A DNA stretch of 64,000 nucleotides from Cloeon dipterum (taxonomy: Eukaryota; Arthropoda; Insecta; Ephemeroptera; Baetidae): assembly GCF_949628265.1 (NCBI RefSeq), contig NC_088787.1:22558501-22622500 (forward strand), read 5' to 3'. Of the stretch, positions 26,601 through 37,893 are shown in pieces. The notes beneath the pieces are model-generated. The model did no database searches. It was not told the DNA's origin and was given only the letters and a program-made list of their open reading frames with translations. Position 1 is the first letter of the stretch, and every line of letters begins with the position of its first letter. A program made the translations under genes and the position numbers.

Positions 26601-27680
26601 CATTTAGGAACGATCACACTTTGATAGTTGGCTGCTGGGTGCAATTTCGTTCCGTTTAAAATCTGCTTCATAATCGGTATGAAATGTTTTGAGACTTTCA
26701 TGCCACATGTATTACAAATTCTCCTTGAATAATTAAGTTAATGACTATTTTTTATAAGAAATGACAAGCTGGCATTAAAATTAATGGTCATGCAGAGTCT
26801 CATTTCTAATTATTCGAGCCACTCTACTTGCATTTTTGAAAGTCAGTGTTCTCTATCCTATTATTGGGCTGTGACCGATGTATGCCCTTCGCAGATATAA
26901 AACCTAATGTCAATGTCCCATTTTATGTCTAGTCAGATTGTGTATTATGTATGCCATGTGGAACTGGATATGAAGCCTTTCAAATCACGTTGCGTCGAAA
27001 AACCTTGAAATTAAAAGTATTTTTTTATGATACGAAACTTGTTTTCCTGAAAAAATTAGGCCATCAATGCCAGTACTTGTTTCCGATCACCGACATTATC
27101 CGACCTAAGAGTCATTGATTAATATTCCTCAAATAAAAGCTCTTTCGCTAGGCAGTAAGAGTAACTCTCCGAAATAGAACCTGTTTTCGCATAAACCTAT
27201 GCCTTCTCAGAAACAGAGAATCTTAACCTATGAACCTTCACACACGTGGAGCTAATGTGCTTTTACAAAGAAATCCTATCATATTTTTGTCCACATTGTT
27301 CGTTTTGCTGATTTTTTAAAGGATTTGAATCAACTGTTTGATATAGGGTTATTTAATTTTAGTTTTTTACCTTTCTAAGGGAATAATGAACAGAACGTTT
27401 AAATAATTTTTTTAGCTTATCGCAGTTTTTGTGTTGCAATAATGGTTAGTTTATGTAAATTATATATAAATTTGCTCGCTCGATTTAGCTGTAAATTATG
27501 GTTCTATTACTAGTTTTCCGGTTTTTTATAATGTTAACCTGATAGGCATATTTAAACAATAAGTAGTTAATAAAGCGACTTAATAATTGCTTTTTATGTC
27601 CCATGATTAGAAAAATTGAATTCTCACTATTAAAAATTCCTAGACACAGAGAGTAAGAATAATAACACTCCCTGATTTTT
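23676..27680. other. AT-rich intergenic DNA
   Basis: Mostly AT-rich with slightly GC-richer patches at about 24940-25060 and 25130-25260. Frames of up to 132 codons on the minus strand (25120-25518) have no domain features. Confidence 0.5.
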
Positions 27681-27874
27681 AGGGATCCCCTGTAAGAGGC
27701 CGCGTGTAGCTATGCACCGGCCGTGACCAAAGCTGAAGGTCGCGTACGCATCGCCTCAGGGTGGGGGCCGGCCGCGGTCTGCATGGCATGGGAACAGGCC
27801 ATGCATACATTTGTACACACAAACACATTTCCCTGACTAACTGAGCGTGTGTGTGTGTGTGTGTGTGTCGGCAG
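27681..27874 (+). promoter_or_regulatory. Proximal region upstream of the SDR gene
   Basis: GC-rich DNA with a GGCCGGCC site at 27766-27773 and the (GT)11 tract at 27847-27868, followed by CGGCAG and then the ATG. It is either promoter/5' UTR or, because it ends in CAG right at the ATG, the end of a 5' UTR intron. Confidence 0.4.
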
Positions 27875-30800
27875 ATGGTAGTGGCGCCGCATTCTCAGTC
27901 TCGCGGTGGAGGCGGCAGCACCTCGGACAACACCAGCAACAGAAACAGAATGGAGTCACAGGGTGCCCGACTGCTGCTGGACCTTTTCCTCTTCTTGCTC
28001 ACCTCTGTCTACTACGTCCTGGAGGCGTGCGTGCTCACCCTGCTACCACTCAGGTTCCGCTGCGACCCTGACCGCCTCCGGGGGCAGGTTGCTCTAGTCA
28101 CCGGTGGTGCGGGAGGCGTCGGACGCTTCCTCTGCGTCAAACTCGCCCAGAGAGGCACAACCGTCGTCGTCTGGGACGTCAATGCCGAAGGTGCGTTAAA
28201 ATATTTAACCCCTTTATAACCGGTATTTCACATCTTTGGTTTAATTTCAATTTCTTTTGAGAAGATTTATGCCAATGAATTATGCAATATACTAAATTCA
28301 ATATTTGCTATTTTAATTATAATTAAACCTGTAAAATTAGCATAATTATGCGTTAGAATTTACCATGAAATCAGTAAACATCTACAATTCTTTTTTTATT
28401 TTAAACGTGAGGCTAAATATGAACAATTTTATGGTTATATAACTTATTTTTAAATTGATTATATAATGGTTATGGAATTTTTTTAAATTGTTTAACTTAT
28501 ATTTTTATTACTTTTGCTCTGGGAAATTTGAATAAAAATTTCAACTAGTTTCTGATATAAAAGAGCTGTTCCTTCTAATCATTTGAACAGTTAACCATAA
28601 GTTTGGTGAAATTAAAATAAAATGCACGGCACGAACACAATTGAAAAGTTAAGTCCGTCTTGTGAGCAATCAAAACAATCAAACTTTTGCAACACAAGAG
28701 AGTTTCCATTGCGCAACCAAATACAAAGCTCAAGCGCCTAGTCATTTTGCATGTAAATTGTTTCGGGTGGATCATTCACGGGCACGTTCTATTCAAATGC
28801 GCGAGCCGAAAGTGCTTTCCTACTTGGCTCGAAATCTGATTTTATCCTGCAGGGATCTCATTTCGAGCCTCTAAAATGACTGGAGTAAAAGTTAATGCAC
28901 AACATTTCTGCCTGGAAAGTTTTGCGAAAAATTCCTCTCCGGCCTAATACACTGCGCGAATGTGGAGCAAACGCGTCATTACTGGTATTATAATTGGCCA
29001 TTGTTGATTCACGGCAGGTATCAAGGAAACCGTAAAGGCGGTGCAGGCCGCGGGTGGAAAAGCATTAGGCTACGTTTGCGACCTCTCGAGCAGGGCTTCC
29101 ATCTACGAGACGGCCGAAAAAGTCAAGATAGAAGTTGGAAAGGTGAGTTTAGACAAATTCAGCCTTCACTCACATAAATACATAGTTATTGGTTTTGCTC
29201 TCGAGTTTGGCATTGATAACTTTGGACAAGACCTCGAAAGGTTTGATAATTGGTTTTATCGCCAAATATGTAAATGAATATACTTGGAGGACAACTCCTT
29301 GATGTAATCATTACTCTTGCCAATTTACTAAGAATCGTATTTTTGCAAGATCTCTCTGGGCTTTACAATATTTAAAAAGAATTGAGCTTTTTAGTCGGAT
29401 TACAGCCGGCAATATGTCTAAGCCAAATTTTAGTATTTCTTACTTAAAAACCGCATGAGTTTGGAAAAGCTTGACTTAATCAAAAATATTTTCACGACGA
29501 AAAATTAAATTTTGCTCTGAAGCTATCTTTTCCCCTAAGCATATAATTTTTTCTCTTGAAGACTATTTTTATGGAAGAGAAAATGAAAAAAAGCGTTTTA
29601 ATTGTAAATCGATTTTTCCTCCCTCGAAATTCAAACATTTGCGAGTAAAACTCTCTTTTTAAAACATTTTTCTTCATTTAGATTTGAAAAATAAATGCTT
29701 TTTCATGAATTACTAAGTCCACAAGTAGTATGAATAGAAAAATAAATCATCATCCTCTCTCTTCCTGCATGAAATATTCATGCGCTTGTTCTACGAAATG
29801 ACGGGCATCGCCGAAAACTCTGAAATTGCTAACGAGGTTAATAGCTAGTTTAAAACAAAAAAGCCCGCATTGCACAGCCTTGAGGTCTGTTGTGAGACAT
29901 ACGGAGAGACGATGCCCTTCTTTCCTTTTCTACTTCGGCCCATTCAAGTCCATTTTGGCAGCGTGTTTACAAGCTTTGGCATGGCGCGCACTTCAGCGCA
30001 CGCTATCCATTATTTATTAATTTGCGCTCGCCCGTCTGCTTCCTGCAACCAAATGATAATTCTTTCATTTGTAGGTGGACATCGTCGTCAACAATGCCGC
30101 AATGCTCAACTGCAAGTTGATGCTTGACATCGAAGACGAGAAAATCGAGCGCACTTTTGATGTCAACATTCTCGCACACTTTTGGGTAACTCGAAATTTT
30201 AATTTTTCGACGAAAACAGCACATCATGAGAAAAATAATAAAGTCTGAGACTTGCTGTAAATCCTGTAAATGATGAACCTTTTTTAGAAACTAAAGCTGC
30301 TAATCAAATAGAAAAGGGAAATTTTCCATGAGTAAACAATCTTTTCGAAAAGTAAGCAGTTCGTAAAATTCTCTTTCCTGCTGGGAATCACTTCTATTTA
30401 ACTATCAATTTCGACGATGACCTAATTGAGTCACTCCACGTTTAGTTCTTTTATTGCAGCCCGTCGTAATTATATAGACGCGGCATTCATGCGTTTTTCG
30501 CGTTTCTCGCTCTGCGCACCTAATAATTAAATCACATCAGACTTTTACTTTTCGTGTGATAATTTTGTTTGCGTGCATTGCAGATGGCCAAGGCGTTCCT
30601 CCCCGAGATGATTAGCTCGCAAAGGGGCCACATCGTGACTGTTGCCAGCGTCACCGGCATCCTTGGCACTTACATGTGCTCCGACTATAGTGCCACAAAG
30701 TTCGCCGCCTGCGGATTCCACGAAGTGCTCTACACCGAGCTACAGGTGCGTCCTATAATTCTGAAAGTAGAGATTACAGAAAAATATACACGTCAAATGT

Positions 30801-31632
30801 CTGAGTCGAGAGCGTGTCTGTGTCTTGTTTCATTGAATGGGTGCCTAATTAAATTGTTCGACCGAGAAAGTAAAAATCTTCTCTCTTATCCTGTAGGTGG
30901 AGAAGAAGACGGGAGTCGACTGCACGTTGGTGTGTCCCTACCACATTAACACTCCCATGTTCCAGGGAGTGAAGCCTAGGTAAGTTCACAACTCTTAAAA
31001 TGTTTTTTAAAATAATTTTTTTTTATAATCATAAAATTGTAAACAGTTATCATTATGAAACATTCAAAGAATATCTGATCGCATTCCTATATGATATTTC
31101 TTGTAATCACTAATTCAGTAAAATATTCAAAGCAGAATGATTTATATGTCTTAATTTATAAAAATGTTTTAAATAAATAAAAAACGAAATTTTGAAATCA
31201 ATACAGATGTAACATCAAGTTTTAAATTTCAAACTTAAATAAAAAAACACTCTGTAATCAAATCAACACGTTCCTAAAATTCATAATTTTGAGAAAACAG
31301 TAAAAGTGAGGTAACTTTTTATTTAAAATTTATTGATCTTCAATTTTGTTTCAGGTTAAGACCGTGTCTAGAGCCGGAATACGTGGCTGAAAAAATTGTA
31401 CTTGCCATCCTCAAGAAGGAAAACTTCGTTATCTTGCCCAATATCCTCAGATGGTTTTTCCCAGTCAAATTGTGAGTTTATCAATGCGTAATTTAACACT
31501 TTTTAATTTACTTTCTGGTGTTTCAGTTTCCTACCAGCAAAGATGTGTTGGTCACTAATGTATAATGTGCTGCAAACGCCGCAGGCCATGATGAAGTTTA
31601 ACGGCCACGAAGAAAAAAGCAAAATCAACTAA
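27875..31632 (+). CDS. SDR16C-type retinol/17-beta-hydroxysteroid dehydrogenase (short-chain dehydrogenase)
   Basis: Seven exons: 27875-28190, 29018-29142, 30075-30185, 30584-30745, 30897-30979, 31355-31471 and 31527-31632. All junctions are GT..AG with matching phases, giving 339 aa. This is a classical short-chain dehydrogenase. Residues 33-59 are a hydrophobic membrane anchor. TGGAGGVG at 76-83 is the Rossmann cofactor loop and WDVN follows the second strand. NNAA is at 153-156. N178, S206, Y219 and K223 (YSATK) form the active site; the 13-residue Ser-Tyr spacing is normal. Order, anchor and length match the SDR16C family (SDR16C5/RDH10/HSD17B11), enzymes of ER or lipid droplets that oxidise retinol or 17-beta-hydroxysteroids; the exact substrate is inferred only. 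The start may instead be the in-frame ATG at 27950, giving 314 aa, since the first 25 residues are Gly/Ser/Asn-rich and low-complexity. Intron 1 (827 nt) and intron 2 (932 nt) hold nothing recognisable. Confidence 0.92.
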
Positions 31633-32492
31633 AATCAGCGATTTGTTACTTTAGTTTTAATTTTGTAATATTAAGTGCAATATAATGTAGGAATAAGTTA
31701 TTTAAAGAAACGTCTATAAAATATAAAGCATAATTTTTCATGCAGAAATTTTGATTTTCTTTTACTGGTCATAACCCATAAATAACAACTTTAATAAGGA
31801 CAAATATCCGAAAAAAATGACATGCTGTGATTGCTGTGAAAGATCTTTTCTCTTAATTGATAACAATAAATTGGATAAATCGCTTGCTGGAAAAATCAAA
31901 AGAAAAATGCCTACGTCTGTATCAAATTAAAAAACAAAATTTATAGAAAAAACATTTGATATATTAAATTGGTGTCCAAAATTATGACAACTCACTGTTG
32001 TAAATATAAATGACTGCAAAGGAGACAAAAGCAGAGTCAATTGGTAGGTGGTGTGAATTAGCCACATCTCGCCCCTTAGAAAATATTCTTCGGTCAGTCC
32101 GTGTGCCGATGTGCCGGGCGACTGATGGGTATTTAAACTGCCAGGTTTTCTGACGAGGCTTAGGAATGGCCACAATTGCATTACAAACCAGCGCTACAAT
32201 CAATTACTATGATTAGTTTCCAAATGACTTTATTGTGGAGCGGCGCCACTACGCCCCATGCGCATTGCTATCTCCAGATAAAATGAACAAACTAACACCA
32301 ATGAAAAGTAAAAGAAGGGCGAGGCAAAGTTTTTAATACATCTTAAATTTTTTTTCTTTGATTTTCTCTTGAAGCGCATTGATGTTCTCCTGATTATTCT
32401 CCTTGCACAGTTTTAACATTTCTCTGCCTGAGCTGACTATTAAATCGAACATTTCATATCCAACTTAGGGATTTTTGAATTTTTTAAAACTG

Positions 32493-32496
<4 letters not shown>
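31633..32496. other. 3' UTR and intergenic DNA downstream of the SDR gene
   Basis: AT-rich, with an AATAAA at 31865-31870 about 230 nt after the stop as a likely poly(A) signal. A GC-richer patch at about 32035-32290 has no supported frame. Confidence 0.5.
31865..31870 (+). terminator. Possible poly(A) signal of the SDR gene
   Basis: Canonical AATAAA 233 nt past the stop codon. It is common by chance in AT-rich DNA; ATATAAA-like variants occur closer to the stop. Confidence 0.35.

Positions 32497-32553
<57 letters not shown>
32497..32553. repeat. (AT)n microsatellite, about 28 units, perfect
   Basis: 57 nt of uninterrupted AT between the SDR and SRD5A3 genes. It is self-complementary and likely unstable. 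Confidence 0.97.
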
Positions 32554-32557
<4 letters not shown>

Positions 32558-32960
32558 AAATATATTTAATAGTGGAGACATAACGTAGCGCAAATGCTTT
32601 TTTAAATTAATTCACTTGGACTTCAAAAAATAAAATTTCAAAGCTCTTTATAGTCATGACAATGTTTAATAGCGGCTGCTACTAAATGGGAAACATTGAC
32701 TTGAACATCAGCAAGTGCATTGCACATTCACATCCCTCTCTACGGCAGAGTTTAAAAAGGAGTATGACTGTACTGTCTGCTCATCTTTTCTGCCGTCCTA
32801 AAACTGATTTTGATTGCGCAATAATTATGCTAATATTAGATTATCGAAAGCAGTTAATTAACCAGGCAGTAATCGAAAGTTAAGAAAGTTTTTCTTTTGA
32901 ACGTGATTACACCCCTTATACATAGCGATTCTGAAACATTTGCACGCGAATTTAGCGCCG
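32554..32960. other. AT-rich intergenic DNA before SRD5A3
   Basis: Nothing recognisable beyond AT-rich sequence. Confidence 0.5.
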
Positions 32961-33256
32961 TACGCATTCAAGTAAGGAGCACTGCTCTCGGATTGGCCGA
33001 GGAGAAGAGGGGCGTATGCAATCTGTGCCAGATGACTGTATCAAAAGAAAACATAAAACAACGATGCCTTCTGCCGTGTATCGTGCATGAATGCATACCT
33101 GAGACCTGAAGGAAGAGCTGGAGGTGGCAGTCAGGTCGATGGAAGGGAAACCTCTCAGCGAACGCTCTGATGAGAACGCACTGACACGAATTCGCCGCTG
33201 AAAAAAATCCGACGACGTCCAATCCTCCGCCTGTTCTATTTCGCGCCGACCCGAAA
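32961..33256 (+). promoter_or_regulatory. Promoter and 5' UTR of SRD5A3
   Basis: A GC-richer block directly upstream of the ATG. An inverted CCAAT box (ATTGG) lies at 32992-32996 and a CCAAT at 33219-33223. No TATA box at the usual distance. TATA-less, CCAAT-containing promoters fit a housekeeping enzyme. The transcription start cannot be fixed. Confidence 0.45.
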
Positions 33257-35626
33257 ATGGAGGTGCCGCCGGTTCTGCTGGACCTGCCGCACCTGAAGGT
33301 GACCCTTGGTATAATGACTCTGACAACCCTGGTGCTCGGGGTGCTGGTGAACCTGATTGAACCCTACCTGCCAGCTTTTGTCATCCAAGCCCTCCGGTAC
33401 GGCAAGTTTGCGTACAGAGGACCGAAACAGTCTTGGATCAAACCAATCGAAATTCCGAAAAGGTAAAATAAATTATTTATTTATTTAACCAGTATTTATG
33501 TATAGAAACAATCAGGCAACAAATTATAAATTTATTTTTTTTCTCCATATTTTCACATTGACAAAACTATTTAAGTAATAGTTCATGACAGTTAATATTT
33601 TTTCGCTTCTTGCTTTCGTCAAAACTCTAAAATCGTGGTTTAGTTTCAAGAGAAAACTTTTAAATGTGAGATTATTGGAAAAACCTACATCTTTATTCAA
33701 AATTGATTTAAAAACTACGGTTTGGTATAGGTATGTAACTAACAAATTAGCCGAATAATTGAAACGAAAACTCATATTTTTCTCTGTTGATCTATTGATA
33801 AGTCGTTTTAGTTGAAATTAAGTGCGGCTTCCTCAGTATGATACATAGCGATCTGTTTAGTTTTCTTGTTGGAAATTTCCGTAATAATATGGAAAAATAA
33901 ACAGCCCACTACACAACGTGGAGTGGAAGCTGCGTTGAATTTTAATTTTTAAAAAAATAATAATAAATAATAATAATATGACACCCTCGTTTGCTTCTGC
34001 CTGTCCTTCATTGGCAACTACCTACAAATAAAATCTTTTTGTTCTGTAAAGACGTCAAGAGCCAGGAAATTTCAAATAATTTAAAAAAATATTTATAAAA
34101 TAATATTGTTTGTTTGGATAATTTAAAAAAATTATTTTCTTCAAATTAAAATAGTTTTTCAGCCTTGTCTAACTTTAAAAAAACACTCTTTTGCATCATC
34201 AAAAATCTTAAAAAAATTATGTATCCATTTTATTTTCAGCTCATTCAAACACTTCTACTACTTCGCCGCGTTTTACACCTCGTACATCACTTATCTAACC
34301 TTCTTCGTCTACTACGGCAACGCAGCAGTTCCTCACTGGTTCGTCAAGTACCTGGACCTGCTGGCGTCCAGCAAAAGAGAAGCAACCAGTGCGTAACGCG
34401 TAACCCTATTTTAAATTAAATTTTGACTCAAAATTATTCTTATAGTTTCTTCGAGTCGTGTCCTGGTGGCGTTGGTGCTGTTCTCCTTGCAGTGCTGGCG
34501 GCGTCTGTACGAGACGACCTGCGTGAGCGTCTTTTCCAGTGGAAAAATCAACATTGCCCAGTACTTAGCTGGATTTTTCCACTATATATTTGCTGCCGCG
34601 GCCATCGTCGCAGAGGCGCCTGTCTTCGCTCTGAAGGGAAAGTCCGGTGTGAATTTTCAATCATGTTGAGAACGTAGACTTACAATTTTGCTAAACAGCT
34701 TCAGAAAACGACGGCTTAAGTGTGGGTTCAGTCTTAGCTGTCGGCATTTTCCTCTGGGCTTTCATTCACCAGTATAGATGTGCGTTGATCCTTGCAAATT
34801 TGAGGAAGGACAGTAAAGGTAGGAAATTTATCTGCACTTGAAATTATTTGCTAGAATGTTTCTTTAAAGACACAGGCATTTTTTCCTCAAGCTTGTAGAC
34901 ATTCATGAAATGAGAAGAAAATGAAAAATGACCAATACACATTTTTAATCTTGAATATTTTCTAAGAAGCCTAGTGGGAATGTTAAATAATTATGGAAAT
35001 GGGAAATTGTATTCCAATCATGATACAATTGGTATGCAGACTCTCCTTGATGAGACGAATCGATTGATATACTATAAAATTTTGCAAGATCATTGTAAAT
35101 TTTATTAAATATTAAATTTATGACTGACATTAAATTAAAAGTATTAAATAAAAAATATCTAGCAAATTATGTAAGCTTAAAGAATACGTTTGTGTAAATT
35201 AACTTCAAAAATATTTCAAATATGTACTATTTTCCATTCAGGAAAGGTTGTGACGACGAAACACCAGATTCCAGTGGGAGACTGGTTTGAAGTCGTCTCT
35301 TCTCCTCACTTGCTGGCAGAAATGTTGATGTACATTTGTCTTACAATTCTTTTGTGGCCAAACTCTTGCTGGATGTTCATTTTGGTGTGGGTCCTCACCA
35401 ATCAGGTAACACTTAAATTTTTGATCAGATTAAATAATCCTCTCCTCATTAACATCTTTCTATTCAAACAATTGAAAAATATTAGCACTTTAATTCGTCA
35501 AATGATACTTGAAATTTTAATTTTGTCCCCCAGATTGAGACTGCTTTGCTGAGCCATTGGTGGTACAAAGAAACATTCAAGGACTACCCGCAAGATAGAA
35601 AAGCGCTTATTCCGTGGATATATTAG
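33257..35626 (+). CDS. SRD5A3: Polyprenol reductase (steroid 5-alpha-reductase 3 family)
   Basis: Six exons: 33257-33462, 34240-34388, 34446-34646, 34699-34818, 35242-35405 and 35534-35626. Phases agree throughout and the product is 310 aa, close to the roughly 318 aa of the human protein. It reduces polyprenol to dolichol, the lipid carrier for N-glycosylation, in the ER membrane. Diagnostic segments are RYGK at the end of the first membrane region, RRLYET in exon 3, HQYRC...ANLRK in exon 4, and IPVGDWFEVVSSPHLLAE at 235-252, the conserved substrate/NADPH motif of the C-terminal domain. Several hydrophobic helices alternate with these. The start ATG is the first in frame after GC-rich upstream DNA, with an A at -3. 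It is convergent with PPCDC. Intron 1 (777 nt) and intron 4 (423 nt) hold only AT-rich DNA and a short ATA run near 33955-33979. Confidence 0.96.
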
Positions 35627-36328
35627 CTTGTAAGTTGCTTTAAAATTTTTATTTTTAAGTGTTCAATATAAATAAGGTACTTGAATCCAAAATTCAATAA
35701 TAATTTGAACATATTGTAATTTTTAATCGCACAAACTGGTAATTTTTAAGTTTGGTTACGGCTCAAATGCATTTAAATGGTGATATGTGAGCTTTTTAAA
35801 GATATTTTGATCACAAATCGTTAAAACCTTCAGCAGTTTAGTCAGAAAAAAAATGCGAATTTGATGGCGCTGATTCTACATCTCCTATGTTTAAAGTTTT
35901 ACGTTTTAGCCAGTTGAAATTGAAAGACTGTCAAGTCTGTGTTGGTTAAGTTTTGTATGTTGATGCATTTTAAAATAAAATTAATGTTGATACTTACAGA
36001 TCAAACTTTTCTTTTGATCATCCATGAATCAAGCTACCAAATAATATTAATACTGCTCTGGTGGTTGATTTTCAAACTTTTTCCACCCCCTCCTTTGGCT
36101 GCTTTAAATGCGTGGTAATTTGTAGCTGAAACTAGTTCGCTTTAGCTCTTTTTCATCATATGCCGAGGTTCAATCGCAGGCATTTTCACTCATGCATGCA
36201 CTTGGCACCCAACAGCCAATGGGACAGCTTTAAAAATAGATTGACTTTTTGTGAGACGCAAAGAGGACGAGAAACTTTGTTGTGGTTGGCTTAGAAAGAA
36301 AAATGAGCAACAAGTCGCAAGTGACGAC
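35627..36328. other. Convergent 3' region between SRD5A3 and PPCDC
   Basis: Contains the 3' ends of both genes: AATAAA on the plus strand at 35974-35979 (about 350 nt after the SRD5A3 stop), and AATAAA on the minus strand just to the right. No other feature seen. Confidence 0.5.
35974..35979 (+). terminator. Possible poly(A) signal of SRD5A3
   Basis: Canonical AATAAA downstream of the stop codon; closer variants are possible in this AT-rich stretch. Confidence 0.35.
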
Positions 36329-36334
36329 TTTATT
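36329..36334 (-). terminator. Likely poly(A) signal of PPCDC
   Basis: AATAAA on the minus strand, 221 nt after the PPCDC stop codon. Confidence 0.45.
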
Positions 36335-36554
36335 TTACAAACAGAAAACGATGGAAAACCACGGAACAGGCAAAACTTTATCACAGGATTCATTTTAAGT
36401 CTTAATCGGTGTATTGGCGACTAGGTTCCCTTGAAAAACGAATGATTTGGACCCAGTAATTTTAAGGATTAGTCAATACTCAAAATCAGGGCATGCACAA
36501 ACGAAAATAAAACCGGGGATGAGGGAGTTAATGGTGTTAGCTTGGCAAATAAAA

Positions 36555-37427
36555 TCAGTGGTAGTACTCGCTCATGATTCTCTCTATTTTGTGCGCAACG
36601 ATTTTCTCGATGATAGTGTCTACTTCGGCCATGGCACCCTCTCCCTTATCGCCGCACATGAGCTGCTTGGCAACAGGGGGAATTTCCGTGTAGCCCCAAC
36701 TCTTCAGGGTCTCCACCTGTTTTTTTGTGATCGGGTGATTCCACATGTTTGTGTTCATCGCGGGCGCGAAGATGGCCGGCTTTTTTCCCACCGGCCACGC
36801 GCGGGCCACGCAGGTCGCAAGGTTATCACAGAGGCCCTGCAATTCAATTCAGAAAATTCCTTTAAATGTTATTTGTTTAGTTTTAAACTTTCCCTTTTTT
36901 TAATTTTTTAATGAATTTTTTTTATCAATTTAACTAATCATATATTTAACTTTAAAATAATCAATATTGATTTATTTGGAAATAAACGTTAGATTATTAA
37001 AATCGTAAAATTTTGAAAAAATGCAAAAATCAAGATTTTTCAAAAATCGTCTCATACATTGGCAAGTTTAGCAAGGCTGTTTGCGCTGGCGGGAGCGATG
37101 ACCATCATATCGGCCCATTTCATGAGGTCAATGTGCAGAACAGGGTCCCCCCTCTTGTTCCAAGTCGCCCATTCGTCCTTGTCCCGAAACAGTCGGACGT
37201 CCTCTGGCATTTCGGTCTCGCACTCGAGGAAATTGGCCGCAGAGTCTGTGGCCACCACCCTAACCTAAAAATAAAATACATTGGAATTGACACGCAAAAA
37301 ATTGGTGTGAAACAAAAAATGTATTTACCAAGATTTCATGCGCCAGGAGCTGCTGGCACAACAGGGGCACCTTAAGGGAGGCTACGCTGCCCGTGCAGAT
37401 GACCAGGACGCGGTACTCGTAGTCCAT
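36555..37427 (-). CDS. PPCDC: Phosphopantothenoylcysteine decarboxylase
   Basis: Three coding exons on the minus strand: 37427-37329, 37264-37058 and 36836-36555, all phase 0, giving 195 aa (human about 204). This flavoprotein of the HFCD/Hal3 family decarboxylates 4'-phosphopantothenoylcysteine to 4'-phosphopantetheine, step three of coenzyme A synthesis. Visible signatures are the FMN-binding start VLVICTGSVASLK and catalytic H77 in LHIDLMKWAD. These are followed by APASANSLAKLAN, the PAMNTNMW motif at 127-134, and C163 in MCGDKGEGAM of the substrate flap. All expected catalytic residues are present. A non-coding first exon probably ends at 37577, with donor AG|GTAAAA and acceptor TTACAG just right of 37493; that intron is 83 nt. 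The frame stays open upstream of ATG 37427, but only across this acceptor. The gene is head-to-head with the zinc-finger gene. Confidence 0.96.
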
Positions 37428-37577
37428 TCTTTCGTCTCGGCCTGTTGCTTTCCCTAGTCGACGGCGGATAATGAGCCACAACCAGCCAACGAACTGTAAA
37501 ATAAGCACACGCTGAATATACATATTATTATATCAACACAAAAGCTATAGGTTATCGTGGGAATTTAAATTTTTACC

Positions 37578-37893
37578 TGAAAGAACCTTTGATTCAGTCG
37601 GGAGAAAAAGGTTTCAATTTTAAAAAGAGTTAATCAGTCAAATAGGCGAGTAAAAGTGCACTTTTCTTGCACTCAATGCGCAAATCGCCCCAAAAATTCC
37701 CTGGCAGTCGAGGGACAAAAATAATCACTCTCGCCGCAATTGAACCTCACGCCGAGGTGACCAATCAGTGCCAGCGATTTGATCACATGGTAACACACAA
37801 GAAGGCGTGGCACCAAAACAAAGCACTCGCCCACCCCTGTCTGCCCTGGCCCTGCCCCTGTCATCGATACGAGATGCAAGAGTTCAGCAGTAG
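37578..37893. promoter_or_regulatory. Shared bidirectional promoter of PPCDC and the zinc-finger gene
   Basis: The PPCDC leader (minus) and the zinc-finger ATG at 37894 (plus) diverge from this short GC-richer segment. It contains CCAATCAG at 37761-37768, a good NF-Y site, and ATCGATA at 37863-37869, resembling the DRE of insect housekeeping promoters. There is no TATA box. Confidence 0.55.
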
